Below the pieces are notes generated by a model, which saw nothing but the letters and a program-made list of their open reading frames with translations, did not search any database and had not been told where the DNA came from. A stretch of 64,000 nt of DNA from NCBI RefSeq assembly GCF_002836975.1, contig NZ_NIJK01000025.1:17673-81672 (forward strand), in the 5' to 3' direction. Each line of letters begins with the position of its first letter. Within the stretch, counting starts at the first letter, position 1. The translations under genes were made by a program, and so were the position numbers. Shown one piece after another: positions 45,717-55,507 of the stretch. This DNA comes from Shewanella indica. Lineage in GTDB: Bacteria > Pseudomonadota > Gammaproteobacteria > Enterobacterales > Shewanellaceae.

Positions 45717-46592
45717 ATGAATCCCTGGATTTTAGCCTCACGGCCGCGCACCTTGCCTGCGGCAATAGGACCCTTGCTGATAGGCAACATTCTGGCTCTG
45801 CAACTGGAGAGTTTTAGTTGGACCATTGCAGTGGCATCTATGGTCTGTGCCCTGTTACTGCAGATTGCCGTTAACCTGGCCAACGACTACTTTGATTTCA
45901 AAAATGGTATAGATACCGAAGAGCGACTTGGGCCGATAAGGGTCACCCAGAGCGGCTTACTCGACCCGCTGAAAGTGCGTAATGCAATGATTTTTTGCCT
46001 ATTGCTGGCATTGGCGGTGGGGTCTTTCCTCATCTGGCACGGTGGCTGGCCGATTGCCATCCTGGCGGCGGCTTCCATTTTGGGCGCCCTGGGTTACAGC
46101 GGCGGCCCATACCCGCTGGCCTCACACGGCCTGGGTGAAGTGGCGGCCTTTATCTTCTTTGGCTTGGTAGCCGTTGTCGGCAGTTACTATCTGCAGGCCG
46201 GTGATACCAGCACTGCAGCCTGGATTTTGGGTAGCGCCGTGGGCCTGCTCAATGCCGCCATCTGCCTAGTTAACAACACCCGCGATATCTATACTGACGA
46301 GAAAGCCGGCAAGCGCACTTTGGCGGTACGTATAGGTGAAGCCCAATCCAAGGTGCTGTACCAGGCGTTGGTATACTTACCCTTCGGCCTGATTATCGCT
46401 GGTTTCCTATTGGGCTTGCTACCTGGGCTACCTGTGCTGCTGACAGGCCTCGCGCTGCTGATGGCCCGCAAGCTGTCCAGTGATTTTATCCAGGAGTCAG
46501 GCGCAGCATTAAACCCTTTACTGGGGCGCACCGCCAAACTGACTATGATATTCAGCGCCCTGTTCAGCTTAGGCTTGGTGTTTACCCTTTAG
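45717..46592 (+). CDS. menA: 1,4-dihydroxy-2-naphthoate polyprenyltransferase
   Basis: A 291-residue UbiA-superfamily membrane enzyme that prenylates DHNA to demethylmenaquinone. The N-terminal start WILASRPRTLPAAIGP and the metal-binding motifs NDYFDFKNGID and NNTRDIYTDEKAGKRTLAVRIG are the MenA pattern, with about nine helices. Menaquinone is the main anaerobic respiratory quinone in Shewanella. It stands alone behind a 233-base gap and ends at a strong terminator. Confidence 0.95.
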   Translation: MNPWILASRPRTLPAAIGPLLIGNILALQLESFSWTIAVASMVCALLLQIAVNLANDYFDFKNGIDTEERLGPIRVTQSGLLDPLKVRNAMIFCLLLALAVGSFLIWHGGWPIAILAAASILGALGYSGGPYPLASHGLGEVAAFIFFGLVAVVGSYYLQAGDTSTAAWILGSAVGLLNAAICLVNNTRDIYTDEKAGKRTLAVRIGEAQSKVLYQALVYLPFGLIIAGFLLGLLPGLPVLLTGLALLMARKLSSDFIQESGAALNPLLGRTAKLTMIFSALFSLGLVFTL

Positions 46593-46629
46593 CACTGGGA
46601 TAGCTATAAACAAAGGGATAGAAATAGCA

Positions 46630-46665
46630 AAGGCTTCCACTGCCAAGCAGTTGGAAGCCTTTTTT
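46630..46665. terminator. Bidirectional terminator between menA and gnd
   Basis: AAGGCTTCCA-CTGC and GCAG-TTGGAAGCCTT arms around CAA, with a T run on the plus side. Confidence 0.88.
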
Positions 46666-46703
46666 GTTGGCCGGTGATAGTATTCTGCCCGACCCGGTTT
46701 CCC

Positions 46704-48242
46704 TCAATCCAGCTTAATCAGCGGCCGCTTGGGGTCACTCCAATCCAGGTGATAACGCTCGTTGGCAGCTTGATCTATGCGCTCAAAACTATGTGCTCCG
46801 AAAAAGTCCCGTTGCCCCTGTAACAGGTTGGCCGGCAAGGTCTCAGTGCGATAACTGTCGTAGTAGGAAAGCGCCGATGAGATGCAGGGCACAGGCACAC
46901 CTGCAAATACCGCCTTGGCAACTGTTTGCCGCCATGCCTGCTGGTGCGTAGAAAGCGTTGAAGCAAAGCCATCGGCCAACAGCAAATTGGCCAATTCCGG
47001 CTCCTTGTCGTAGGCTGCGGCTATGGATTGCAGGAATCTGGCGCGAATAATACAGCCGGCGCGCCAGATCCTGGCAATGGCGGCAAAATCCAGCTGCCAT
47101 CCCTGCTCCTGAGCCTGCATCGCCATCAACTGGAACCCTTGGGCATAACAGCTCACCTTGGCGCAATAGAGTGCACTCTCCAAGCCATCAATAAAACTTT
47201 GTTGCTCGTCCGGGGCCGCCGATTGAGTGTCTCGCGCTTCGGGACCGGCCAGCTTGGTAGCCAAACTCTGGCGCAGAACTTTTTGAGTACTGATGGCGCG
47301 GGCATAAACCGCTTCGGCGATAGTGGGCGCCGGGCAACCTATCTGCAAGCTGCTAACTGCCGTCCACAGGCCTGTGCCCTTCTGCCCTGCCTTATCTAGG
47401 ATCATCTCAACCAGAGGCTTACCGCTTAATGGGTCCTGTTGCCGCAAGACCTCGGCACTGATTTCCATCAGATAACTGGAAAGCACACCTTTATTCCAGC
47501 GCTCGAATACCTCGGCAATGGCGTAGGCATCAAGACCCAGCACTTGGCTTAGCAGATGATAAGCCTCGCAAATCAACTGCATGTCGGCATATTCAATACC
47601 GTTGTGCACCATCTTCACATAGTGACCGCTACCGGCCGGGCCTATGTAAGCCGTGCAGGGCTCCCCTTGGGTAACCGGGTTGCCGGGCTCGAATCGCTCC
47701 AACGGTAATCCGGTGTCACCATCCACCTTGGCAGCTATCGCCCGCCAAATAGGAGCAACCCGCCCCCAGGCCTTGATATTACCGCTGGGCATCAGCGAGG
47801 GCCCGAATCTGGCCCCCACCTCACCGCCGGATACGGCGGAGCTGAAGAAGATAAACTGATCGCGATAGCGCAGCTCCCGCGCTATGGTGTCTGTCCACAG
47901 GCTATTGCCCGTATCTATGACTATATCCTCGCGCTCAATTCCGGCATCGAGCAGGGATTGGCATACGGCATCGACTGCCGCACCGGCCGGAATGGACAGC
48001 AGCAGAATGCGCGGCGTTGCTAAATTTCCCATCAAATCAGTAAGATTATTACAGCCAAACAGCAATTGTTCCCTCTCGGTCACTTCCCTCTTGGCCTGGT
48101 TTTCGGCAGCAATCACTTTACGGCTGTCCAGATCGAACGCCGCGACCCGATAGCCGTTATCTATGATATTGAGAGCGAGATTCTTGCCCATCACACCCAG
48201 GCCTATGACCCCGATGTCAGAAAGATGCTTGTGGGTTTGCAT
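46704..48242 (-). CDS. gnd: 6-phosphogluconate dehydrogenase (decarboxylating)
   Basis: A 512-residue pentose-phosphate enzyme that converts 6-phosphogluconate to ribulose 5-phosphate, CO2 and NADPH. The NADP site GVIGLGVMGKNLALNI is at the start, then SVSGGE-like AVSGGEVGARFGPSLMPSG and KMVHNGIEYADMQ with the catalytic Lys. The start ATG 48242 is favoured over a GTG at 48257. The protein is longer than E. coli Gnd (468). zwf and pgl are not adjacent. Confidence 0.95.
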   Translation of the reverse strand: MQTHKHLSDIGVIGLGVMGKNLALNIIDNGYRVAAFDLDSRKVIAAENQAKREVTEREQLLFGCNNLTDLMGNLATPRILLLSIPAGAAVDAVCQSLLDAGIEREDIVIDTGNSLWTDTIARELRYRDQFIFFSSAVSGGEVGARFGPSLMPSGNIKAWGRVAPIWRAIAAKVDGDTGLPLERFEPGNPVTQGEPCTAYIGPAGSGHYVKMVHNGIEYADMQLICEAYHLLSQVLGLDAYAIAEVFERWNKGVLSSYLMEISAEVLRQQDPLSGKPLVEMILDKAGQKGTGLWTAVSSLQIGCPAPTIAEAVYARAISTQKVLRQSLATKLAGPEARDTQSAAPDEQQSFIDGLESALYCAKVSCYAQGFQLMAMQAQEQGWQLDFAAIARIWRAGCIIRARFLQSIAAAYDKEPELANLLLADGFASTLSTHQQAWRQTVAKAVFAGVPVPCISSALSYYDSYRTETLPANLLQGQRDFFGAHSFERIDQAANERYHLDWSDPKRPLIKLD

Positions 48243-48399
48243 TGTTATTAATTCCACGGGTAGCAGAGGAGCCGGTCGTTTTGTGAGCCAACAACCGGCC
48301 TTGAGTGGATTAATTATACTGATTAACGAAAGTTAATTACCAGCCGCCCTTGACGATAACCTTGTTTGAAAAACACGATTAACAGACAAACATCCGGGT

Positions 48400-48714
48400 T
48401 CAATTAGCCAGTTTCAGTCCCAAAACACCAATAAAAATCAACAGCAAACTGCCGATTTTCATCAGACTGGCACTCTCGCCGAATAGCCAGATCCCCACCA
48501 ATGCCGTGCCCATAGCGCCAATGCCTACCCAAACACCGTAAGCCGTGCCTATAGGCAATGACTTGGTCGCCAGCCCAAGCAAACCGACACTGATAGCCAT
48601 AGCGCCCAAGGTCAACAGACTCGGAATTAACTTGGTAAAACCCTGGGTATATTTAAGGCCTATGGCCCAACCTATTTCAAACAAACCTGCGAGGATTAAG
48701 AGCAACCAGTTCAT
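48400..48714 (-). CDS. sugE: SMR family guanidinium exporter (SugE/Gdx)
   Basis: A 104-residue four-helix small multidrug resistance protein. The membrane Glu13 in [13 protein letters not shown], the [20 protein letters not shown] block and the C-terminal [11 protein letters not shown] mark the SugE/Gdx branch, which exports guanidinium in exchange for protons. The guanidine-II riboswitch just upstream strongly supports this function. Confidence 0.96.
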   Translation of the reverse strand: MNWLLLILAGLFEIGWAIGLKYTQGFTKLIPSLLTLGAMAISVGLLGLATKSLPIGTAYGVWVGIGAMGTALVGIWLFGESASLMKIGSLLLIFIGVLGLKLAN

Positions 48715-48735
48715 GGACTCATCCCTTTTTTAAGA

Positions 48736-48780
48736 GGGGTCGTCCCCGGTAATAGATAAGGCGCTTACAGGGTCGTCCCT
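48736..48780 (-). promoter_or_regulatory. Guanidine-II (mini-ykkC) riboswitch upstream of sugE
   Basis: On the minus strand two small hairpins AGGGACGACCCT and GGGGACGACCCC carry the ACGA loop that defines the guanidine-II class. They are separated by 21 bases. The second ends 22 bases before the sugE ATG, close to its GGGA ribosome site, so translational control is expected: guanidine binding frees the site and turns on export. Confidence 0.93.
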
Positions 48781-48961
48781 GCGGCCAGAGTGATAAGGCT
48801 ACATAGTGAGCTTAAGTTGCAAGCCTGAATGTAAAACTTGGATGCGACTACTTTGTATGTAACTACTTGTTGTTGCCCCGAACGGAGCAGCGGCATCTTA
48901 GCAAAGGCCGACTAAAAGGGCAAAGTGTAAGAGGCGCGCCTTTGCAACGTGAAAAACAGTT

Positions 48962-48987
48962 AAAAAAACGCCTGCCGACGGCAGGCG
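48962..48987 (-). terminator. Terminator of the acyl-CoA synthetase gene
   Basis: CGCCTGCC and GGCAGGCG arms with a three-base loop, followed on the minus strand by seven T, directly beyond the prpE stop. Confidence 0.9.
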
Positions 48988-49006
48988 CAAAAGGAGAAAG
49001 TCAGCC

Positions 49007-50923
49007 TCAGGCGTGCTCTTTCACCAGAGAATCGGCATAGCCCATACGGGTCAGTGCGGTGCGTACCAGATCCAGAGTAGCGGGATCTTCTATGGTCGCG
49101 GGCGCCTTGAACTCCTGATTGTCAGCAATTTTACGCATGGTGCCGCGCAGTATCTTGCCGGAGCGGGTCTTGGGCAACTTGGGTACAGCGCTCACCAAAC
49201 GGAACGCCGCCACCGGGCCTATTTCCTGGCGCACCAGGGCCACCAGCTCCTTGTGTAGCTGTTCTTCGCTCAGGGTATTGCCCATCTTGAGCACCACCAA
49301 CCCCAGCGGCACCTGGCCTTTGAGCTTATCTTCGACACCGATAACCGCCGCTTCAGCCACCGCCGGGTGCTGACAAAGCACCTCTTCAAAGCGCCCGGTC
49401 GATAATCTATGACCGGCCACATTAATGATGTCATCGATGCGACTCATGATGTAGAGATAGCCCTCTTCATCCATATAGCCGGCATCTCCGGTGAGATAAT
49501 AGCCGGGATACATGGCCAGATAGCTGTCATGGTAGCGCTTATCATTTTGCCACAGCGTGGTCAGGGTTCCAGGCGGCAGAGGCAGCTTGATAACCACATT
49601 GCCCGACTGCCCGGGAGCCACCTGCTCCCCCATTTCATCCAGTACTTCCACCTGATAACCAGGCACGGCTCTGGCCGGTGACCCGGCTTTGACCTGAATA
49701 GGCGCCACTCCCATCAAGTTGGCGGCAATCGCCCATCCGGTTTCAGTTTGCCACCAGTGATCTATTACTGGCTTGGCCAGCTTCTCAGCCGCCCACTTCA
49801 GGGTGTCCGGGTCACAACGCTCGCCAGCCAGAAACACGTTTTTCAGGCAAGAGAGGTCACTTTGAGCCACATAGCTTGCCTCAGGATCCTCACGTTTGAT
49901 GGCGCGAATCGCAGTCGGTGCGGTAAAGAAACTCTTGACCTTGTACTTGGCTATGGTGCGCCAAAAAGTACCGGGATCCGGGGTGCCCACAGGTTTGCCT
50001 TCAAACAGCAAGGTGGTGGCACCTACCAGCAGCGGTGCATAGACAATATAGGAGTGACCCACTACCCAACCCACATCCGAGGCTGCCCAGAAGACATCAC
50101 CAGGTTCTATGTCATAGATGGCCTTCATCGACCAGGCCAGCGCTACCGCATGACCACCATTATCACGCACAACCCCCTTTGGCTGCCCTGTGGTGCCTGA
50201 GGTATAGAGAATGTACAAGGGATGGGTGGCTTCGACCGCCACACAATCGGCAGGAGTCGCCTGACAGATAGCACTCTGCCAGTCATGATCCCGCCCTGGC
50301 TGCAACTCGGCCTGATACTGACTGCGACCGAGAATAAGACAGTTTTCCACCTTGTGCTCGAACTGTTCCAGCGCCTTGTCCAGCAGGGGCTTATAAGGCA
50401 CAACACCTGAAGGTTCTATGCCGCAAGAGGCAGACAATACCAATCTGGGTTTGGCATCGTTAATCCGGGTTGCCAGTTCATTGGCGGCAAAGCCGCCGAA
50501 CACCACTGAATGTATGGCGCCTATGCGGGCACAGGCCAGCATGGCAAACACGGTTTCCGGCACCATGGGCATATAGATAACGACTCTGTCGCCCTTATTG
50601 ATGCCGACAGATTGCATCCAGCCCGCCAGGCGACTCACCTGCTGCTGTAATTCGTTATAGCTGATGCCGTACTCGGTATCGGTTACCGGACTGACATATT
50701 GAATGGCGGTCTGTTCGCCGCGCCCGGCGGCCACATGCCTATCCACCGCGTTGTAGCAGGTGTTGAGCATGCCACCGCGAAACCAGTGGTAAAATGGCGC
50801 CTCACTCTCATCCAGCACCTGCTCCCAGGGCTGTTGCCAATCAATGGCGCGGGCACACTCACCCCAAAACTGTGTTTTGTCCTCGAGTGACGCCTTATGC
50901 AGGGCTAAACCCGGATCTATCAT
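49007..50923 (-). CDS. prpE: Propionyl-CoA synthetase-like acyl-CoA synthetase
   Basis: A 638-residue AMP-forming acyl-CoA synthetase of the ACS/PrpE type. The AMP motif YTSGTTGQPKGV, the WWQTETGW acyl-pocket motif (with Trp, a short-chain feature), YLTGDAGYMDEEGY and the C-terminal acetylation-site motif PKTRSGKILRGTMRK are intact. The N terminus TQFWGECARAIDWQQPW fits PrpE. ATG 50923 has GGAGGACAG upstream. It is divergent from liuR; an acyl-CoA ligase here would feed propionyl-, isobutyryl- or isovaleryl-type acids into the neighbouring degradation genes. Confidence 0.9.
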   Translation of the reverse strand: MIDPGLALHKASLEDKTQFWGECARAIDWQQPWEQVLDESEAPFYHWFRGGMLNTCYNAVDRHVAAGRGEQTAIQYVSPVTDTEYGISYNELQQQVSRLAGWMQSVGINKGDRVVIYMPMVPETVFAMLACARIGAIHSVVFGGFAANELATRINDAKPRLVLSASCGIEPSGVVPYKPLLDKALEQFEHKVENCLILGRSQYQAELQPGRDHDWQSAICQATPADCVAVEATHPLYILYTSGTTGQPKGVVRDNGGHAVALAWSMKAIYDIEPGDVFWAASDVGWVVGHSYIVYAPLLVGATTLLFEGKPVGTPDPGTFWRTIAKYKVKSFFTAPTAIRAIKREDPEASYVAQSDLSCLKNVFLAGERCDPDTLKWAAEKLAKPVIDHWWQTETGWAIAANLMGVAPIQVKAGSPARAVPGYQVEVLDEMGEQVAPGQSGNVVIKLPLPPGTLTTLWQNDKRYHDSYLAMYPGYYLTGDAGYMDEEGYLYIMSRIDDIINVAGHRLSTGRFEEVLCQHPAVAEAAVIGVEDKLKGQVPLGLVVLKMGNTLSEEQLHKELVALVRQEIGPVAAFRLVSAVPKLPKTRSGKILRGTMRKIADNQEFKAPATIEDPATLDLVRTALTRMGYADSLVKEHA

Positions 50924-51314
50924 TATCTGTCCTCCCAAAGGACGCCGTTCTGCGACGGCACTGCGTTCCCTTCCTTCCTGGGACAATTAAAGTCCTTTTT
51001 GGTCTTGTACCCAATTAGACGTTAGCCTAAAACCCCGTTCGAACTGCGCCTTTTGGCTTCCGAGAATTTTGCTGTCCATCCAAAGCGGACATCAAAACGA
51101 TTGGAATGCAAATATGCATAGTGAAGGGTGCCATGTACCGTTACCCAAATTGGAAGACAAATAAACAGGTTACTGAAGCAAGTGTTTCAATACGGGCAAA
51201 GGCCGATGGCAGCGGCGGTGGACACCAAGCTGCTCGCAAAATGCCACAACAAACTTTACCTTTACGTAAACTTCATATATCTTGCCAAACAGGTTCAATT
51301 TTATGGTGTTATCG
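50924..51314. promoter_or_regulatory. prpE-liuR divergent regulatory region
   Basis: The 391-base gap holds both promoters. At 51255-51270 lies TTTACCTTTACGTAAA, whose right half TTTACGTAAA is a perfect palindrome. Followed by CATATAT it forms a MerR-type promoter candidate 45 bases before liuR. On the prpE side the 5' leader contains GCCGT-N6-ACGGC (50943-50958). Small open frames here have no ribosome site and look like noise. Confidence 0.5.
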
Positions 51315-51722
51315 ATGAGCGCAAACCACAATCCACAAACCACTTACTCCATCAGTGATCTGTCAAAGGAATTTGATATCACCACCCGCAGCATCCGCTT
51401 CTATGAAGATCAGGGGCTGCTCAAACCCAGGCGTCGTGGCCAGACCCGTATCTACAGTCTCAAGGACAGAGTCAGACTGAAACTTATTCTGCGCGGCAAG
51501 CGTCTGGGCTTTTCCCTGGCGGAAACCCGCCGACTGTTTGAACTCTACGATGCCGACAAGAGCAGCCATGCACAGCTCAATACCATGTTGGCCCTGATTG
51601 AGGAAAAAAAGACCTCACTGCAACAGCAGATGGACGATATCAAGGTGGTGTTGATGGAACTCAATTCTGCCGAACTTCAGTGCCGTCAGGCGCTGGATGA
51701 CATGGAGCAGGAAAAAGCCTGA
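51315..51722 (+). CDS. liuR: MerR family regulator of leucine/isovalerate degradation
   Basis: A protein of about 135 residues with an N-terminal MerR winged helix (YSISDLSKEFDITTRSIRFYEDQGLLKPRRRGQTRIYS) and a C-terminal dimerisation coiled coil. It lacks the Cys metal site of metal-sensing MerR proteins. Place and sequence match LiuR of Shewanella, which controls the following liu genes in response to branched-chain acyl-CoA breakdown. Start choice is uncertain (ATG 51315 or 51303; neither has a good ribosome site). Confidence 0.9.
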   Translation: MSANHNPQTTYSISDLSKEFDITTRSIRFYEDQGLLKPRRRGQTRIYSLKDRVRLKLILRGKRLGFSLAETRRLFELYDADKSSHAQLNTMLALIEEKKTSLQQQMDDIKVVLMELNSAELQCRQALDDMEQEKA

Positions 51723-51782
51723 GCCATTGACCAAACACCATAATAATAAAATAAAAATATTAACTTACAGGACATCAAGCCA

Positions 51783-52952
51783 ATGAACTCTCTCTACTCA
51801 AGCCTCAACTTTGGACTCGGTGAAGAAATCGATATGCTGCGGGATGCAGTCAACGGTTTCGCCGCCAATGAAATTGCCCCCATTGCCGCCAAGGTGGATC
51901 AGGACAACGCCTTCCCCAATGAGCTTTGGCCTCAGTTCGGCGACATGGGGCTGCTTGGGATCACAGTCCCCGAAGAGTTCGGCGGTGCCAACATGGGTTA
52001 TCTGGCGCACGTCGTCGCCATGGAAGAGATCTCCCGCGCGTCGGCGTCCATAGGTTTGTCCTACGGCGCCCACTCCAACCTGTGCGTCAACCAGATAAAC
52101 CGCAACGGCAATCAGGCCCAGAAAGAAAAATATCTGCCCAAGCTGGTCAGCGGCGAACATATAGGCGCACTGGCGATGAGTGAACCCAACGCAGGTTCGG
52201 ACGTGGTTTCCATGAAGCTGCATGCCCGCAAGGAAGGCGACCGTTACATTCTCAACGGCAACAAGATGTGGATCACCAATGGCCCGGATGCCCACACCTA
52301 TGTGATTTATGCCAAAACCGACTTGGACAAGGGCCCGCACGGGATCACTGCCTTTATCGTCGAGCGCGGCTTCAAAGGCTTCTCCCAGGCACAGAAGCTC
52401 GACAAGCTGGGAATGCGCGGCTCCAACACCTGTGAACTGGTATTCGAAGACTGCGAAGTCCCGGAAGAGAATATTCTCGGCGGCCTCAACCAGGGTGTGA
52501 AGGTCCTGATGAGCGGCCTCGACTACGAGCGGGTGGTGCTCAGCGGCGGCCCGCTTGGGATAATGACCGCCTGCATGGACATAGTGATGCCCTATATGCA
52601 CGAGCGGGTGCAGTTCGGCAAATCCATCGGCGAATTCCAACTGGTGCAGGGCAAACTGGCCGACATGTACACAGGCATGAATGCCGCCAAGTCCTATATC
52701 TATAACGTCGCCAAGTCCTGCGATCGCGGCGAAACCACACGTAAAGATGCCGCCGGAGCCATTCTCTACAGCGCCGAGCTCGCCACCAAGATGGCACTGG
52801 ACGCCATTCAGCTGCTGGGCGGCAACGGCTATATCAATGAATACGCTACAGGTCGCCTACTACGCGATGCCAAGCTCTATGAAATCGGCGCTGGTACTTC
52901 GGAAATCCGCCGCATGCTCATCGGCCGAGAGCTGTTCAACGAAACCAAGTAA
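51783..52952 (+). CDS. liuA: Isovaleryl-CoA dehydrogenase
   Basis: A 389-residue FAD acyl-CoA dehydrogenase that oxidises isovaleryl-CoA to 3-methylcrotonyl-CoA in leucine catabolism. Domains run in family order: FAD contact block [23 protein letters not shown], then [18 protein letters not shown] with the catalytic Glu in the position typical of isovaleryl-CoA dehydrogenases, and the end [20 protein letters not shown]. First structural gene of the operon, 60 bases after liuR. Confidence 0.95.
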   Translation: MNSLYSSLNFGLGEEIDMLRDAVNGFAANEIAPIAAKVDQDNAFPNELWPQFGDMGLLGITVPEEFGGANMGYLAHVVAMEEISRASASIGLSYGAHSNLCVNQINRNGNQAQKEKYLPKLVSGEHIGALAMSEPNAGSDVVSMKLHARKEGDRYILNGNKMWITNGPDAHTYVIYAKTDLDKGPHGITAFIVERGFKGFSQAQKLDKLGMRGSNTCELVFEDCEVPEENILGGLNQGVKVLMSGLDYERVVLSGGPLGIMTACMDIVMPYMHERVQFGKSIGEFQLVQGKLADMYTGMNAAKSYIYNVAKSCDRGETTRKDAAGAILYSAELATKMALDAIQLLGGNGYINEYATGRLLRDAKLYEIGAGTSEIRRMLIGRELFNETK

Positions 52953-53020
52953 TGGCGAATGCCGGGGCCGTTCAAGCGGCCCTTCACGCTCCCCCATTCA
53001 GTCGAAAAGGATGACAAGCC

Positions 53021-54628
53021 GTGCCTCAAATCAGCAGTAGAATCAACGCCCGCAGCGATGAATTCAGGGAAAAACAAGCCGCCATGTCCCACCTGGTGGC
53101 CGATGTCCAACAAAAACTCAACAAGATAGTCGAAGGCGGTGGCCCTGTGGCCATGGAGCGCCATCTGTCCCGCGGTAAACTGGCGCCGCGTACCCGGGTA
53201 GAGAAACTTCTGGATCCCGGCTCGCCATTTCTGGAACTGAGCCAGTTTGCCGCCTTCGAAGTCTATGACGAAGAAGTGCCCGCCGCCGGCATCATAGCCG
53301 GGATCGGCCGGGTCAGCGGAGTCGAGTGCATGATTATCGCCAACGACGCCACGGTCAAAGGTGGCACTTACTACCCGCTAACGGTGAAAAAACACCTGCG
53401 CGCTCAGGAGATAGCCGAACGCTGTCACCTGCCTTGCATCTATCTGGTGGACTCGGGCGGTGCCAACCTGCCGCGCCAGGATGAAGTGTTTCCGGACAGG
53501 GATCACTTCGGCCGCATCTTCTTCAATCAGGCCCGCATGTCCTCCAAAGGGATCCCGCAAATCGCCGTGGTCATGGGCCTGTGCACCGCAGGTGGCGCCT
53601 ATGTGCCGGCGATGGCCGATGAGTCGATTATTGTCCGTGAACAGGGCACCATCTTTTTGGCCGGCCCGCCGCTGGTGAAAGCCGCCACAGGTGAAGAGGT
53701 CAGTGCCGAAGAGCTCGGCGGCGCCGAGGTACACACCAAGATAAGCGGTGTGGCCGATCATCTGGCGCAAAACGACGACCACGCGCTGGAGCTGGCCCGC
53801 AATGCCGTCTCCCGCCTCAATCACCAAAAGCAGATTGCCCAGACACTGAGCCAGGTAAAGCCGCCCAAGTACGATATTCATGAGCTCTACGGCATAGTCG
53901 GCACCGACTTGAAAAAGCCCTTCGATGTCAAAGAAGTGATAGCCCGCATCGTCGATGACTCAGACTTCGACGAGTTCAAGGCCGGTTATGGTGCCACTCT
54001 GGTATGCGGTTTTGCCCGTATTCATGGCTACCCGGTTGGCATAGTGGCCAACAACGGCATTCTGTTTTCCGAGTCGGCGCAAAAAGGCGCTCACTTCATC
54101 GAGCTTTGCTGCCAGCGCAAGATCCCGCTGCTGTTTTTGCAAAACATTACCGGCTTTATGGTCGGCAAAAAATATGAGCATGAAGGCATAGCCAAACACG
54201 GTGCCAAGATGGTGACTGCAGTATCCTGCGCCACTGTGCCCAAGTTTACCGTGATCATCGGCGGCTCCTACGGCGCCGGTAACTACGGCATGTGCGGCCG
54301 CGCCTTTGAACCCACCATGATGTGGATGTGGCCCAACGCCCGCATCTCAGTCATGGGGGGTGAACAGGCCGCCGGAGTGCTGGCCACAGTGCGTAAAGAC
54401 GGCCTGGCCCGCAAGGGGCAGACCATGAGCGCCGAGGAAGAAGCCGCCTTCAAGGCTCCGGTAATAGCCCAGTACGATAAAGAGGGGCATCCCTACCATG
54501 CCAGCGCCCGCTTGTGGGACGATGGCATTATCGACCCGGCCCAGACCCGTGATGTGGTTGGCCTGGCATTGTCGGCGGCGCTGAATGCGCCCATTGAGGA
54601 CACACGTTTCGGCGTGTTCCGCATGTAA
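53021..54628 (+). CDS. liuB: Methylcrotonyl-CoA carboxylase, carboxyltransferase (beta) subunit
   Basis: A 535-residue carboxyltransferase subunit that moves CO2 from biotin (on LiuD) to 3-methylcrotonyl-CoA, giving 3-methylglutaconyl-CoA. It has the two crotonase-like halves with oxyanion loops [13 protein letters not shown] and [16 protein letters not shown]. The start is GTG 53021, with AAGGATG upstream. The gene ends just before liuC, whose ribosome site overlaps its stop region. Confidence 0.95.
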   Translation: MPQISSRINARSDEFREKQAAMSHLVADVQQKLNKIVEGGGPVAMERHLSRGKLAPRTRVEKLLDPGSPFLELSQFAAFEVYDEEVPAAGIIAGIGRVSGVECMIIANDATVKGGTYYPLTVKKHLRAQEIAERCHLPCIYLVDSGGANLPRQDEVFPDRDHFGRIFFNQARMSSKGIPQIAVVMGLCTAGGAYVPAMADESIIVREQGTIFLAGPPLVKAATGEEVSAEELGGAEVHTKISGVADHLAQNDDHALELARNAVSRLNHQKQIAQTLSQVKPPKYDIHELYGIVGTDLKKPFDVKEVIARIVDDSDFDEFKAGYGATLVCGFARIHGYPVGIVANNGILFSESAQKGAHFIELCCQRKIPLLFLQNITGFMVGKKYEHEGIAKHGAKMVTAVSCATVPKFTVIIGGSYGAGNYGMCGRAFEPTMMWMWPNARISVMGGEQAAGVLATVRKDGLARKGQTMSAEEEAAFKAPVIAQYDKEGHPYHASARLWDDGIIDPAQTRDVVGLALSAALNAPIEDTRFGVFRM

Positions 54629-54639
54629 TGGAGGCCGGT

Positions 54640-55494
54640 ATGGATTATCAATATCTGACCTTAACCACCGACTCCCGCGGCGTTTCATCCCTGATGATGA
54701 ATCGCCCGCAGCTGGCCAACGCCTTCGATGAGGTGATGATTGCCGAGCTCATTGATGCGCTGGAGTCCCTGGCCCGGGATCCTGCCTGCCGGGTGCTGCT
54801 GCTGAAAGCCAACGGTAAACATTTCAGCGCCGGCGCCGACCTGAACTGGATGCGCAAACAGGCGGCGATGGACTTTGACGACAACCTCAAAGACGCCGCC
54901 GAGTTGGCCCGGTTGATGGCCACTCTGGATCAATTCCCCAAGCCGTCATTGGCCCTGGTGCAGGGCGCGGCCTTTGGCGGAGCGCTGGGGCTGGTGTGTT
55001 GCTGCGATATCGCCATAGCGACGCCCAAGGCCAGCTTTTGCCTGTCCGAGGTGAAGCTTGGCCTGATCCCGGCGGTTATCAGCCCCTATGTGCGCCGCGC
55101 CATGGGCGAGCGTCAGGCGAGACGCTATATGTTGACCGCTGAGCGTTTCGATGCCGAAGCCGCCAAGACTTTGCAACTGGTGCATCAGGTAGCAGACGAT
55201 CTCGAGGCCGCCGCCGCGCCCCTTATCGAATCGCTGCTGGGCAACAGTCCGCAGGCACTCAACTGGTGCAAACAGCTGATAAGCGATATCCGCCACGGAC
55301 TGATAGATGAACAGACGCTGGCGCTCACCGGCGAGGCCATCGCCCGGATCCGGGTGTCTGCTGAAGGCCAGGAAGGGCTGAACGCCTTTTTCGAAAAACG
55401 CCCGCCGAGCTGGCAAGGCTCAAGTGACAATCCGGGCAACAACTCCAGTTGCAATCCAGGCAATAGCTCAAACCCGCCACAGCGCCGTGACTAA
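54640..55494 (+). CDS. liuC: Methylglutaconyl-CoA hydratase (enoyl-CoA hydratase family)
   Basis: A 284-residue crotonase-fold enzyme that hydrates 3-methylglutaconyl-CoA to HMG-CoA. Oxyanion loops are KHFSAGADLNWM and GAAFGGALGLVCCCDIA, with the Glu of LSEVKLGLIPAVISPY as catalytic residue. ATG 54640 has GGAG upstream; the in-frame ATG at 54628 overlaps the liuB stop. An unusual C-terminal tail of about 24 residues repeats Asn-Pro-Gly-Asn/Asn-Ser units beyond the normal FFEKRPPSW end. Confidence 0.92.
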   Translation: MDYQYLTLTTDSRGVSSLMMNRPQLANAFDEVMIAELIDALESLARDPACRVLLLKANGKHFSAGADLNWMRKQAAMDFDDNLKDAAELARLMATLDQFPKPSLALVQGAAFGGALGLVCCCDIAIATPKASFCLSEVKLGLIPAVISPYVRRAMGERQARRYMLTAERFDAEAAKTLQLVHQVADDLEAAAAPLIESLLGNSPQALNWCKQLISDIRHGLIDEQTLALTGEAIARIRVSAEGQEGLNAFFEKRPPSWQGSSDNPGNNSSCNPGNSSNPPQRRD

Positions 55495-55507
55495 GGAAGG
55501 ATGTAAG

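Noticed and set aside
51106..51358. Two small overlapping frames before liuR
   Set aside because: No ribosome sites, no resemblance to known proteins, and they run through the likely promoter and into liuR out of frame.
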